Shown piece after piece: positions 40,833 through 49,739 of a stretch of 52,359 bases of DNA. Made by a program: the position numbers and the translations under genes. Position 1 is the stretch's first letter. Each line of letters opens with the position of its first letter. The notes beneath the pieces were generated by a model. That model was not told the origin of the DNA. It saw only the letters and a program-made list of their open reading frames with translations, and made no database searches. This stretch comes from Thermus scotoductus DSM 8553 (GTDB taxonomy: Bacteria; Deinococcota; Deinococci; Deinococcales; Thermaceae): assembly GCF_000381045.1 (NCBI RefSeq), contig NZ_KB905739.1, positions 1 through 52,359 on the forward strand, given 5' to 3'.

Positions 40833-41492
40833 CTAAAGCGCCTCGGCGAGCTTCCGGAAGGCCTCTGGAGGCTCCGGGGCCCTGCCCCCATCCGCCCAGG
40901 AGAAGCGAAGGTCCTTGAGAGGACCCTCCCCCACCCCCATCCCCTGGGGGAAGAGGGGCCGCAGGTCCAGGGGTCTGGCCTCCTCCCCGCCGAAGGCCTC
41001 TTGGAAGCGGGCCACCTCCTTCTCGTGGCCGAAGTGAAAGGCGTAAAGCCACCACCTCCCTTCCTCCAGGAGGGCAAAGAGGAAGCGGGGATGGGGAGTA
41101 AGCTCGGGAAATTCTCCGGTGAAGGGCCTCTTTAGAAAGACGGAGGCCTGCCCCGGCCTCAGGCGAAAGACCACCTCGAGGACCTTTCCCAACAGGCCAA
41201 AACTCCCCACAAAGGGCCGCACCAGGTCGTAGCCTTGCACGTTCTTCACCACCACCCCCCCGGCCCGCACCACCCTTCCCTTGGGGGTCTTAAAGGTCAG
41301 GCCCAGGACCTCCGCCGGAAAGAAAAAGGTCTGGCCAAAGCCCCCCCGTTCCAAAAGCCCCCCCACCCCGCCAGGGAGCTCCACCGGGGGGAAAGGGGGA
41401 TAGAGCCGGGTGCCGGAAAGCCTTTCGTACACGAAAAGAAGCCCGGCCTCCCCAGGGGCTACCAGGTACTGGTCGGCGGCATGGAGCTCCAT
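40833..41492 (-). CDS. Short FAD-binding oxidase protein, GlcE-like
   Basis: The 219-residue product starts [20 protein letters not shown]. It has the FAD-binding signature of the glycolate-oxidase/FAD_binding_4 group: [16 protein letters not shown], then [34 protein letters not shown] (in parts). Family GlcE proteins have about 350 residues; the N-terminal part is abridged here. No glcD or glcF is nearby. TACCAT six bases before ATG 41492 supports that start over the more distant 41531. The 119 bases after its stop hold the pheST leader. Confidence 0.7.
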   Translation of the reverse strand: MELHAADQYLVAPGEAGLLFVYERLSGTRLYPPFPPVELPGGVGGLLERGGFGQTFFFPAEVLGLTFKTPKGRVVRAGGVVVKNVQGYDLVRPFVGSFGLLGKVLEVVFRLRPGQASVFLKRPFTGEFPELTPHPRFLFALLEEGRWWLYAFHFGHEKEVARFQEAFGGEEARPLDLRPLFPQGMGVGEGPLKDLRFSWADGGRAPEPPEAFRKLAEAL

Positions 41493-41536
41493 GGGGTTAT
41501 GGTAGCGCGGGTAGGAGGGTTCCGGGACCAAAGAGC

Positions 41537-42586
41537 CTACCTGACGGGGGCCAGGAGGAGGTTGAGAAGGGCCAGGGCCACGCCCACCGCCACCGCCAGG
41601 GGGAAGCTATGAAGGAAGAAGGGATAAAGAAGCCCGGCCAGGGTGCCCCCCAGGTAAAAGGCGGCCACGTAGGTGCCGCTTACCCCCGCTCCCCTTCTTC
41701 CTGCAGCTCCTGAGGCCAGGCTTTGGGCGGTGAAGAGGGCGGCCATGAGGAGCACGAATCCCAGAACCAGGCCTGGGGGTGGCAGGAGCAAAAGCCCCAG
41801 GGCGAGGAGGACCAGGGAGAAGGCCAGGCGAAAGGTGGCCACCGCCCCGAACCGGCGGGCCAGAAGCCCCGAAAGGGCGCTTCCCGGGATGCCGAAGAGG
41901 TAGGCCAGGTACACGAGCCCCACCTCGCCTGGGCGGAAGCCCAGCTCCAGAAGGCGGTAGGGGAGGAGGTTGGCCAGGAAGAGGTTCAGGAAAAGGAGGA
42001 TGAAACCCGCCAGGTACAAGGGAAAGGCGGAAAGGTCGTATTGCGGCCTACCCAGGGCGGGAAGCCCCGCAGGAGCCCGGATGAGGAGGAGACCCAGGAG
42101 AAAAGCGGGCAGGGAAAGGAGGAAGAGGGCCTCCCTCACCCCGACGACCTCGGCCAAAACCCCTGCCAGCACCCGGCCCATGCCCCCGCCCAGAACATTC
42201 CCCGCCATGTATACCCCGGCCATCTCCCAGGCCTTTTGGGGGAAGAGAAGGGGAATGAGGGCGATGGCCAAGGTGGGCACGAGGGCGGCCCCAACCCCCT
42301 GGAGGATGCGGCAAAGGGTCCAGGGGAAAAGGCTTGGGCTAAAGGCCCCGAGCACCCCCCCTAGGCCCACCAAGAGAAGGCCCCCGCCCAACAGGGCGCC
42401 TGCCGGCAGGCCCAGGCGGGGTACCCAGGGGGAAAGGAGCACCAGAAGCAAAAGGGGCAGGCCCATGCCTGGACCCGCAGCCCCCGGAGGGACAGCGAAG
42501 AGCTTTTCCAAAAGGGGAAGCAAGGGCACCACCGCGTAGAGGGCGCTGTAAAGGGCTACCCCAGAGAGCACCACCGCCCACCGCAT
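41537..42586 (-). CDS. MFS transporter
   Basis: The 349-residue product is almost entirely hydrophobic, with about 11-12 segments. The motif CRILQGVGAALVPTLAIALIPLLF and the second-half GIPGSALSGLLARRFGAVATFRLAF (in parts) are typical of major facilitator drug or sugar efflux carriers. It is somewhat shorter than usual (about 400) but shows no frameshift. TAGGAT seven bases before the ATG gives a leaderless start, in a -10 region shared with the divergent priA. Its stop lies 44 bases before the flavoprotein gene. Confidence 0.85.
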   Translation of the reverse strand: MRWAVVLSGVALYSALYAVVPLLPLLEKLFAVPPGAAGPGMGLPLLLLVLLSPWVPRLGLPAGALLGGGLLLVGLGGVLGAFSPSLFPWTLCRILQGVGAALVPTLAIALIPLLFPQKAWEMAGVYMAGNVLGGGMGRVLAGVLAEVVGVREALFLLSLPAFLLGLLLIRAPAGLPALGRPQYDLSAFPLYLAGFILLFLNLFLANLLPYRLLELGFRPGEVGLVYLAYLFGIPGSALSGLLARRFGAVATFRLAFSLVLLALGLLLLPPPGLVLGFVLLMAALFTAQSLASGAAGRRGAGVSGTYVAAFYLGGTLAGLLYPFFLHSFPLAVAVGVALALLNLLLAPVR

Positions 42587-42592
42587 CCCCCT

Positions 42593-42599
42593 TATCCTA
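42593..42599. promoter_or_regulatory. Overlapping divergent -10 boxes for the MFS gene and priA
   Basis: TATCCT on the plus strand (42593-42598) and TAGGAT on the minus strand (42599-42594) overlap by five bases in a 21-bp intergenic gap. Each is seven to nine bases from its start codon. Confidence 0.55.
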
Positions 42600-42607
42600 T
42601 GGGCAGC

Positions 42608-44734
42608 ATGCGCCTTCTTCAGGTGGCCTTACCCCTGCCCCTTCCCCCCATGACCTACCTGCCTCCCCTGGGCCAGGAGGGTGTAGACGGGGAAGAAGCC
42701 CTGGGGAAACGGGTGGCGGTGCCCTGGCGGGGGGAGGTGCGGGTGGGGGTGGTGGTGGGGGAAGGGGGCAGGCCGAGCCATGCCTTGCGGCACGCCATCG
42801 CCTATCTGGACTCGAGGCCCTATTTGCGCCCGGAGGAGATCCTGTTTCTGGAGGAAGCCGCCCGCTACCTCTTTGCTCCCTTGGGCCAGGTGCTTGCCGA
42901 TTTCCTGCCCCCTTTTCCCGAACTAAGGCACCGGGTGCGCCTCTACCCGGGGGCGGACCCAGCCCTTTTGCCCAAGGGGTTGGAGGGCCTTGTCACCTGG
43001 CAAGAGGCTAAGGGGTTTGACCCCAAGCTTTTGGATTACCTGCGGGAGGCTGGGGTCTTGCAGGAGGAGGTGGCCTTTAAGGAGGGGAGAAGGGTTCTCA
43101 TCCCCCTGGAGAAGCGGCATCCAGACCCTCTTCTGAACGCTGTTTTGCAGGTCCTTTGGACCCTGGGCCAGGCGGAGAGTTTGGCAGCCTTGGCCCGGGC
43201 TGCTGGGGTAGGGGTGGGCCGGGTAAAGAGGCTTCTCGCCGAGGGGGATATCGGCTACGGGACTCCTAGGGAGCCTTCCCCTGCGGGCGAGCCCCTAAAA
43301 CCCCTCTTCCTTCCGGAAAGGCCCGAAAGGCTGAACGGGGGGAGGCTTGGGGAGAGGATGCGTTTCCTGGCGGGCCTGGTGGCCAAGGGAAGCCACCTGG
43401 TGCTCTTTCCCGAGGTAAGCCTTTTGGAACGCTTCCTCCGCCACTTCCCCCAGGCCCGGCCGTACCATGGGGGCCTTTCCCGGGAGGTGCGGGAGGCCCT
43501 TTTTCGGCAGCCTGGGGGCTTGATTTTCGCCACCTATGGCGGGCTTCTCCTCCCCTTCACCCCGGATTCCCTGGTGGTGGTGGAAGAGGGAAGCGAGAGC
43601 TACAAGCTTCCCTCGGGGACCCGGGCCTTTGTGCCTCCCTTGGCGGAGCTCAGGGCAAGGCTTTTGGGCGTGCCCCTCACCTACCTTTCCCTGGTGCCCG
43701 CGGTGGAGGTCTTGGAAAAGCCGGGCCTGGCCTTCCCTGTACCCAAGCCGAGGGTTCTCCTGTTGGACTTGAGGAAGGAGAAGGGGTATCCCCTGGTGGG
43801 AAGGGCCTGGGCCCTTTTGAGGCAGGTGGAGGAGAAGGGGCGGCAGGCCCTGGTCCTTTCTCCCCGCTTGGGCTATAGCGCCCTCCTCCTCTGCGCCGAC
43901 TGCGGGTACAAGCCCACCTGCCCCAACTGCGCCCTTCCCTTGCGCTACCACAAGGGGGGCAGGGGGGAACTGGTCTGCCACCAGTGCGGCCACCGCGAGC
44001 CTCCCCCGGTTCTGTGCCCGGAGTGCGGTTCCCCCCTCCTCGAGCCCAAGGGACCAGGGCTGGAATGGCTGCAGGAAGAACTAAGGGGGCGCCTTTCCCT
44101 ACCCGTGTACCGCTACTCCAAGGAGGGGAAGGACGACCTGGGCCCCCTGCTCAAGGGAGAACCAGGGGTGGTGGTGGGCACCACCGCGTTTCTCCGGGGC
44201 CCGGTGCTCCCCGAGCTGGCCTTGGTCCTCCTGCCCTATGCCGATGGCTTCCTCTACGATTCCGATTTCCGCGCCGCCGAGCGGTACCATCGCCTGCTTT
44301 GGGCCCTCACCGAGCTGAGGCCGGGGAGAAGGCCCCTTCTGGTCCTCCAGACCTACACCCCCGACCACCCTGCTCACCAGGCGCTTTTGGAGGGAAGCGT
44401 GGAGGTCTTTCCCTGGAGGGAAAAGGCCCTGCGGGAGGCTCTGGATTACCCTCCCAAGGTGCGGATGGTGAAGCTGGAGGTTGCCCACCGCAAGGAGGAG
44501 CGGGCCCTCGAGGAGGCCTATGGCCTCCTTTCCGCCCTGAAGGGGGTGGCCCGGGAAGGGGAGGTGCTGGGTCCGGCCCCTGCCCCGGTGCCCCGGGTGA
44601 AGGGGATGTACATCTTCCACCTTCTCCTGAAGGGAAGCACGGAGCGGCTTTGGGAGCTTCTTTCCCGCCTGGACCGCCGTCGCTTTAAGCTGGATCCCGA
44701 TCCCCACCGCTTTGTGGGGCTTTTGGAGGATTAG
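42608..44734 (+). CDS. priA: Primosomal protein PriA, helicase motifs lost
   Basis: The 708-residue product starts MRLLQVALPLPLPPMTYLPP. It keeps the 3'-DNA-binding domain, a winged helix, the eight-cysteine zinc region (CADCGYKPTCPNCALPLRY, then CHQCGH and CPECGS) and a PriA C-terminal end (HPAHQALLEGSVEVFPWREKALREALDYPPKVRM, in parts). Walker A (normally GxTGSGKT) is absent: the region reads GERMRFLAGLVAKGSHLVLFPEVS. DEEH is replaced by VVEEGSES, and the AGRAGR finger is missing. So it can bind forks but cannot be an ATP-driven helicase. ATG 42599 is an alternative start. Confidence 0.93.
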   Translation: MRLLQVALPLPLPPMTYLPPLGQEGVDGEEALGKRVAVPWRGEVRVGVVVGEGGRPSHALRHAIAYLDSRPYLRPEEILFLEEAARYLFAPLGQVLADFLPPFPELRHRVRLYPGADPALLPKGLEGLVTWQEAKGFDPKLLDYLREAGVLQEEVAFKEGRRVLIPLEKRHPDPLLNAVLQVLWTLGQAESLAALARAAGVGVGRVKRLLAEGDIGYGTPREPSPAGEPLKPLFLPERPERLNGGRLGERMRFLAGLVAKGSHLVLFPEVSLLERFLRHFPQARPYHGGLSREVREALFRQPGGLIFATYGGLLLPFTPDSLVVVEEGSESYKLPSGTRAFVPPLAELRARLLGVPLTYLSLVPAVEVLEKPGLAFPVPKPRVLLLDLRKEKGYPLVGRAWALLRQVEEKGRQALVLSPRLGYSALLLCADCGYKPTCPNCALPLRYHKGGRGELVCHQCGHREPPPVLCPECGSPLLEPKGPGLEWLQEELRGRLSLPVYRYSKEGKDDLGPLLKGEPGVVVGTTAFLRGPVLPELALVLLPYADGFLYDSDFRAAERYHRLLWALTELRPGRRPLLVLQTYTPDHPAHQALLEGSVEVFPWREKALREALDYPPKVRMVKLEVAHRKEERALEEAYGLLSALKGVAREGEVLGPAPAPVPRVKGMYIFHLLLKGSTERLWELLSRLDRRRFKLDPDPHRFVGLLED

Positions 44735-44735
44735 C

Positions 44736-45836
44736 ATGGGTCACGCCACAGCGTACCTCAAGACCCGTGCCTGGATAGAGGTGGACCTTAAGGCCCTCGA
44801 GGCCAACTGGCTCCTCCTTAAGGCCAAGGCCAGGGGAGAGGTCATCCCGGTCCTCAAGGCCGAGGCCTATGGGCATGGAGCCTTACCCCTGGCCCGCTTC
44901 CTCTTCCAAAAGGGGGCCAGGTGGGTGGCGGTGGCCACGGTGAGCGAGGGAAGGACCCTGCGGGAAGGCGGGGTGGAGGGGGAGATCCTCCTGTTGGGAA
45001 GCCTCCATCCCCTGGAGGCGGAGGAGGTGTTGCGCCTTAACCTGCTGCCCACCCTCTCCACCCTCGAGGCAGCCCAGGCCCTGGCGGGTAGGGCCCGGGC
45101 CCTGGGCCTAACCCCCAGGGCCCACCTCAAGGTGGACACGGGGATGAACCGGGTGGGCTTTCCCTGGGAGGAGGCCAAGGATGCCCTCCTGGCGGTGGAG
45201 GCCTTGGGGATAAGGGTGGAGGGAGTCTACACCCACCTGGCCACCGCCTCTGAGGACGAGGCTTTCGTGGAGGTGCAGAGAAGCCGCTTCCAAAGGGTGC
45301 GGGAGGCTTTGGGGGAAGGCTACTTCTACCACCTGGAAAACTCCCACGGGCTTCTGCTGCACGGGGGGGAGAACGTGCGGGTGGGACTTGCCCTCTATGG
45401 CCTCATCCCGGGTTTCAGCCTAAAGCCCATCCTCCGCCTTCTCGCCCGGCCCACCCTGGTGAAGCAGCTGGGGCCGGGGGATCGGGTGGGCTACGGAGGG
45501 GAGTACGTGGCCCGGGGTGGGGAGTGGCTTCTGACCTTGCCCGTGGGCTATGCCGACGGTCTTCCCCGGGGGGCGGTGCGCTTCGTGAAGGGTCCCGAAG
45601 GAGGCCTTTACCCGGTGGCGGGCCGCATCTCCATGGACCAGACCACGGTGCTTTCCCCGGGGCCTTTGCCCCTGGAGGCGGTCTTGGAGGTACTCTCCCC
45701 GGATTTCGGCCCCACGGGGCTTTGCGCCTGGGCCGAGGCCCGGGGGACCATCCCTTACGAGGTGGCGGTGCACCTTTCCCGGAGGTTTCCTCGGGTTTAC
45801 CGCTATGGCGAGGAGGTGTGGGAGGTTCTAAACTAG
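44736..45836 (+). CDS. alr: Alanine racemase
   Basis: Alr interconverts L- and D-alanine for peptidoglycan. The 366-residue product starts MGHATAYLKTRAWIEVDLKAL and has the PLP-lysine motif VIPVLKAEAYGHGALPLA. Other signatures are HLKVDTGMNRVGF, GLALYGLIPG and GRISMDQTTVL, with the second catalytic Tyr in GDRVGYGGEY. It begins one base after the priA stop, so the two are co-transcribed. The family motif is usually VKANAYGHG; here Leu precedes the Lys and Glu replaces Asn, a mild variation. Confidence 0.95.
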   Translation: MGHATAYLKTRAWIEVDLKALEANWLLLKAKARGEVIPVLKAEAYGHGALPLARFLFQKGARWVAVATVSEGRTLREGGVEGEILLLGSLHPLEAEEVLRLNLLPTLSTLEAAQALAGRARALGLTPRAHLKVDTGMNRVGFPWEEAKDALLAVEALGIRVEGVYTHLATASEDEAFVEVQRSRFQRVREALGEGYFYHLENSHGLLLHGGENVRVGLALYGLIPGFSLKPILRLLARPTLVKQLGPGDRVGYGGEYVARGGEWLLTLPVGYADGLPRGAVRFVKGPEGGLYPVAGRISMDQTTVLSPGPLPLEAVLEVLSPDFGPTGLCAWAEARGTIPYEVAVHLSRRFPRVYRYGEEVWEVLN

Positions 45837-45840
45837 ACGG

Positions 45841-46161
45841 GTGCAAGCGGTGCGCCTGTTCCAGGGCTACCTTTGGTACCCCAGGGAGCTTGCCCTGGAC
45901 CTGAAAACCCTGCTTCCCCAGGAGGTGGAGGGAGCCAGGCTTCTCCTGGACGAGGTGCCGCCCCCCACACCCTTCTTTGAGGACGGTACCCCCACGCACA
46001 CCCAGCGTTTTTACCAGGTTACCCTTCTTCTCCTCACCGAGGAACCTCCCGAGGCCTTGAAGCCCCTGACGGAAACCCTGGCCCCCATCCTTCGGGGGAT
46101 GCTGGAGGGGCTTCCCAAGGAGGTGGGCTGGCTTCTTCTGGAGGATTTGCGTCCCCTCTAG
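45841..46161 (+). CDS. Hypothetical protein downstream of alr
   Basis: The 106-residue product starts MQAVRLFQGYLWYPRELALDL at GTG 45841, four bases after the alr stop, with no signal peptide or membrane segment. It is acidic, and the second half is predicted helical (EEPPEALKPLTETLAPILRG). No motif was recognised. Codon use is like that of its neighbours, and it probably ends the priA-alr transcript. Its stop overlaps the convergent gene by four bases. Confidence 0.65.
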   Translation: MQAVRLFQGYLWYPRELALDLKTLLPQEVEGARLLLDEVPPPTPFFEDGTPTHTQRFYQVTLLLLTEEPPEALKPLTETLAPILRGMLEGLPKEVGWLLLEDLRPL

Positions 46162-46856
46162 GGCTTGCGGAGGAGGAAGGCCAGGAGGAGGGAGGCCCCA
46201 CCCAGGGCAAAGGCCAGGAGGCTTTCCCTTTTTAGGGCGAATCCCTTGGGCCTTAAGGGCTTCAGGATGCCGGTTTGGTAGGCCTTTACCTGATCCAAGG
46301 GTGCCTCCGCCAAAAGGTCCACCACCGGGGGGCTTCCCGGGGGGGCCCCCAGGGTCCAGGGGCCTCCTTCCGGGCTAGTGGGGCGCAGGTACCAGGGAGC
46401 GAAGGGGTCGAAGAGGCCCACAGCCCCGTAGTAGCCGTAAGGCCCAGGGGGAATCCCAGTGTCCACCGCCACCCATTCCCCTTCCCGCCACACCCTGGCG
46501 GGCGTCCTTTCCCCGGTGGGGGTACGCTTTTCCCCGCCGAATCCCGTGAGGATATAGGCCACCTCAAAGCCTTGGTCAGGAGGGGTGGAAAGCCCGGGAA
46601 GTAAGGCTTCCTCCCCTCCTTCCCCGGTGTCCAACCAGAGGGCCACCGTGGCCAGGCTGAAGCCCAAGGGGCCCTCGAGGGGATTCGGGTAGCGGCTCAG
46701 GCGCACCTTCAGGACCAGCCTCCCTTCCCGTTCTTCCCCTGCCAGGGCCAGAAGGTCGGCATAGCCCTCCCCTGCCTCCTGGAACAGGGCTGCCCGGGGA
46801 TAGCGGTAGGCCAGGCCCTGATCGTCGCCCACGGGGTCCTGGAAGAGAAACAGCAT
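46158..46856 (-). CDS. Glucodextranase C-terminal-like domain protein with membrane tail
   Basis: The 232-residue product starts MLFLFQDPVGDDQGLAYRYP. This resembles the DP-GDDxGxGxYxYP opening of the C-terminal binding module of glucodextranase-type proteins. A beta-rich body and a final hydrophobic helix (LLAFALGGASLLLAFLL) with RKP after it suggest a C-terminal anchor, though no signal peptide is visible. TATAAA (46869-46864), seven bases before ATG 46856, supports that start over ATG 46862 and overlaps the yvcK stop. The role is unknown; carbohydrate binding is a guess from the family. Confidence 0.6.
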   Translation of the reverse strand: MLFLFQDPVGDDQGLAYRYPRAALFQEAGEGYADLLALAGEEREGRLVLKVRLSRYPNPLEGPLGFSLATVALWLDTGEGGEEALLPGLSTPPDQGFEVAYILTGFGGEKRTPTGERTPARVWREGEWVAVDTGIPPGPYGYYGAVGLFDPFAPWYLRPTSPEGGPWTLGAPPGSPPVVDLLAEAPLDQVKAYQTGILKPLRPKGFALKRESLLAFALGGASLLLAFLLRKP

Positions 46857-46864
46857 GCCCATCT

Positions 46865-48118
46865 TTATACCAGGGCCACCAGGGCCCTCACCACCTTTTC
46901 CGGATCGTGCTGGGCCAAGGGGCCCTCCTCCCGGAAATCCCCCGTGATCACCCTCACCCCGTCCGCGGCGAAGGGCCTCGGGTCAAAGGCCACGGGAAAA
47001 CGCCCTTCTGCCGCATACCGCCCTTGGACTTCCTCCGGGATGGGGGCGGTGTGCACCAGGACCACCTCGGGCCTCCTGCCGAGATGGTAGGCGATGGCCT
47101 TGTAGTGGTCGTAAGCGGTGTAGCCATCGGTTTCCCCCGGCTCGGTCATGAGGTTCACCACGTAGACCAGGGGGGCCTTTGCCTTGGCCATGGCCTCCAG
47201 GAGGGGCTTGGGCAGGAAGCTGGGGATGACGCTGGTGTAGAGGCTTCCCGGGCCCAGAACCAGGAGGTCCGCCTGGCGGATGGCCCTGAGGGCTTCCTCC
47301 ATGACCCGCTGGGGCTCGGGTTCCAGGAAGACCTCCTGGATCCGCCCCCTTTTTTCCCGAATGACCACCTCGCCCACCACCTCCGAACCATCGCGGAAGC
47401 GGGCCTTAAGCCGCACCGCCTCGGGGGTGGCGGGAAAGACCTGGCCTCTAAGCTGCAGGATGGCGTTGGCCTCGAGGATGGCCTGGGCGAAATCCCTGGC
47501 TTCCTGGTTCAGGGTCAAGAGGAAGAGGTTGCCGAAGGTGTGGCCCTTAAATTCTCCTTCCTGGAAGCGGTAGTGCAGGAGCTTGGGAAGGGCGGGGTGG
47601 TCGGAAAGCGCCGCCAGGCAGTCCACCAGATCCCCCACCGCCGGCAGGCCGAAAGCTAGCCGGAGCCGGCCTGTGGAGCCCCCGTCGTCGGTCACGGCCA
47701 CGATGGCGGTGGTGTTGGCCGTGTGCTCCTTTAGGCCCCTAAGCACACGGGAGAGCCCGGTCCCGCCGCCAAAGGCCACCACCTTGGGGCCTTGCTCCAG
47801 CCTCCTGCGCACGTAGACCCTTTCCGGCACCGCCTCGGGCTCGGTGAAGGCGGAGAGCATGCTCCGGTTCATGCTCCTTACCCCTCCCACCAAGAGGGTG
47901 AGGCCCAGGAGGACAAGGCCCAGGGCCCAGGGTTCCGGGGGTGGAGGAGGGAGGAAGCGGGCAAGCCCAAAGGCCATGAGGCCTACCCCCAGGCCCGCCA
48001 AGGCGGCGTAGCGCTTGACCCGCATCCCCGGGTGGAGCCAGCGAAGCGGGGGAAAACGCCGGGCAAGCCCTTTGGCTACCCGGTACAATCCCTGGTACTT
48101 ACTCCTCCTTGTCCACAT
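46865..48118 (-). CDS. yvcK: YvcK/CofD-like protein (gluconeogenesis factor family)
   Basis: The 417-residue product has two or three membrane-like segments in its first 85 residues. The YvcK core follows: VVAFGGGTGLSRVLRGLKEHTANTTAIVAVTDDGGSTGRLR (in parts), GDLVDCLAALSD, LVLGPGSLYTSVIPSFL and VVNLMTEPGETDGYTAYDH. Members bind UDP-sugars and support cell-wall synthesis on gluconeogenic carbon (family knowledge). The start ATG overlaps the rapZ end by 20 bases; GGAGGAG further in would also allow a TTG start. rapZ-yvcK is a conserved pair. whiA, often third, is absent. Confidence 0.9.
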   Translation of the reverse strand: MWTRRSKYQGLYRVAKGLARRFPPLRWLHPGMRVKRYAALAGLGVGLMAFGLARFLPPPPPEPWALGLVLLGLTLLVGGVRSMNRSMLSAFTEPEAVPERVYVRRRLEQGPKVVAFGGGTGLSRVLRGLKEHTANTTAIVAVTDDGGSTGRLRLAFGLPAVGDLVDCLAALSDHPALPKLLHYRFQEGEFKGHTFGNLFLLTLNQEARDFAQAILEANAILQLRGQVFPATPEAVRLKARFRDGSEVVGEVVIREKRGRIQEVFLEPEPQRVMEEALRAIRQADLLVLGPGSLYTSVIPSFLPKPLLEAMAKAKAPLVYVVNLMTEPGETDGYTAYDHYKAIAYHLGRRPEVVLVHTAPIPEEVQGRYAAEGRFPVAFDPRPFAADGVRVITGDFREEGPLAQHDPEKVVRALVALV

Positions 48119-48920
48119 CCCGGTGGCTCACCTCCACCCGGAACCGGCTGGAGAGCTCTTCGGCAAGCCGCTCGGCCACGGCCACGCTCCGGTGCCTTCC
48201 CCCGGTGCAGCCCACGGCCACGGTGTAAAAGGCCCTGCCTTCCTTCTGGGCCCCCTCTGCCGCCAACCCCACCACCGCCAGCAGGGCCCGGTAGTAGGGC
48301 TCGTACTCTTCCCGGAACACGTAGGCCTGCACCTCGAGGTCAAGCCCCGTCTTGGGCTTGAGGGTGGGGTCATAGTGAGGGTTTGGCAGGGGGCGCACGT
48401 CCAGGACCAGATCCGCCTCCTGGGGCGGGCCCCACTTGAAGCCAAAGGAGATGAGGCGCAGAAGAAAGCCGGCCTCCTCTCCCAAAAAGCGCACCAGGGC
48501 TTCCTTGAGGGCCCTTGGGGAAAGCTCCGAGGTATCCAGGACCAGGTGGGCCCTGGCCCGTAAAGGACCCAGGATGCGGCGTTCCTCCCCGATCTCCCGC
48601 ATGAGATTTCCCGCTCCCAGGGGGTGGACCCTCCGGGTCAGGTTGTAGCGGCGCAGGAGGACCTCGGGGCGGGCCTCGAGGTAGACCACGGTGGGCTTGA
48701 GCTGGTCCAATACCCTTTCCAGATCCCCGAAGAAGGCCAGGGCCCGGGCGTCCAGCACCACCCCGGCCCGCTCCACCCCCCTTCGGCTCAGTTCCTGCAA
48801 AAGGGCTTCCCACAGACTTGGGGGAAGGTTGTCCACCATGAAGTAGCCCAGGTCCTCAAGGTATCCCCTGGCCGTGGTCTTGCCCGCTCCGGAAAGCCCC
48901 GAAAGCACCAGAAACCGCAT
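48099..48920 (-). CDS. rapZ: RNase adapter protein RapZ / nucleotide-binding YvcJ
   Basis: The 273-residue product starts MRFLVLSGLSGAGKTTARGYLE, with Walker A GLSGAGKT. It has the family marks DNLPPSLWEALL, FLEARPEVLLRRY-like VYLEARPEVLLRRYNLTRRVHPL, SFGFKWGPPQEADLVLDVR, and the C-terminal GCTGGRHRSVAVAERLAEEL. It binds nucleotides and, in enterics, glucosamine-metabolism small RNAs; in Gram-positives it binds UDP-GlcNAc. It is followed by yvcK in the same transcript and comes nine bases after the CPBP gene. Confidence 0.95.
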   Translation of the reverse strand: MRFLVLSGLSGAGKTTARGYLEDLGYFMVDNLPPSLWEALLQELSRRGVERAGVVLDARALAFFGDLERVLDQLKPTVVYLEARPEVLLRRYNLTRRVHPLGAGNLMREIGEERRILGPLRARAHLVLDTSELSPRALKEALVRFLGEEAGFLLRLISFGFKWGPPQEADLVLDVRPLPNPHYDPTLKPKTGLDLEVQAYVFREEYEPYYRALLAVVGLAAEGAQKEGRAFYTVAVGCTGGRHRSVAVAERLAEELSSRFRVEVSHRDVDKEE

Positions 48921-48928
48921 CCCCTTGA

Positions 48929-49723
48929 CTATACCCGCCTTCTGAGCCAGAGGTTGAAGAGGGAAAGGAGGAAAAGCCCAGGAAGCCCCACCACCCCGAT
49001 GAGGAGGTCGTGGGTGCGCTCCACCAGAAGGAGGGAAAGGCCCGCTATGGCGTTTAGGGTTCCGTGGAAGAGGGCTGCCGCCAGCACCGAGCCTGCCTTT
49101 TCCCGGACCCAGAGGAGCCCGGGGGTCAGGGCCAGGGTGAAGAGGATCATCATGGGAACGCCGAGGAGAGGTTCTCTGGGATAGTTATGGCCGGCCAGGA
49201 TAAGGGGAGCATGCCACAGGCCCCACCAGAAGCCGATTTCCAGGCTGGCGGGCCAGAAGCCCCGCACCTTTAGTTTTTCCCACAGGTACCCCCGCCACAA
49301 AAGTTCCTCTCCCAAAGCGGCCAGGAGGTTTACCGTGGCTCCCGCCACCAGGGCGGAGAGGATGAGGACCAGGGGGAAAAGCGCAGAGAGGGTTTCCGGG
49401 ATCGCCTGGGCTGCTTCCTGGGGCGCGGTTTGCCGGAGGGCTTCCCATCCTTTCCAGGCACCGAAGGGAAGGCTTAAGGGAATGGAAAGCAGGGTGAGGG
49501 CCACGGGGAAGAGCCAGGCGAAAAGCCAGTAGCGGTTGAGCCTTAAGGCGAGGGGAAGGCGCACTCCTTCCTTGCGGGCCAAGTAGAGGGCGGTTAGGCC
49601 TGGTATCCACATGTACAGGAGGCCAAAGGCCGCGTAAACAGGGCTACCCACCCGCCCGCCCAGGAGGTGAAAGGCTAAAAAGGCGCTCCAGGAAAGGCCA
49701 AAGGTCCAGTAGAGGGCTTTCAT
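48929..49723 (-). CDS. CPBP-family intramembrane metalloprotease
   Basis: The 264-residue product starts MKALYWTFGLSWSAFLAFHLL and has about eight hydrophobic segments. The CPBP/Rce1-like motifs are intact: LGEELLWRGYLWEKL (EExxxR, near residue 158), GLWHAPLILAGH (second His site) and LFHGTLNAIAG. It should be a membrane-embedded protease of the type II CAAX-prenyl endopeptidase group; the substrate is unknown. AAAGGGG supports ATG 49723 over 49738. It ends nine bases before rapZ. Confidence 0.88.
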   Translation of the reverse strand: MKALYWTFGLSWSAFLAFHLLGGRVGSPVYAAFGLLYMWIPGLTALYLARKEGVRLPLALRLNRYWLFAWLFPVALTLLSIPLSLPFGAWKGWEALRQTAPQEAAQAIPETLSALFPLVLILSALVAGATVNLLAALGEELLWRGYLWEKLKVRGFWPASLEIGFWWGLWHAPLILAGHNYPREPLLGVPMMILFTLALTPGLLWVREKAGSVLAAALFHGTLNAIAGLSLLLVERTHDLLIGVVGLPGLFLLSLFNLWLRRRV

Positions 49724-49739
49724 GCTTCCCCTTTCCACT

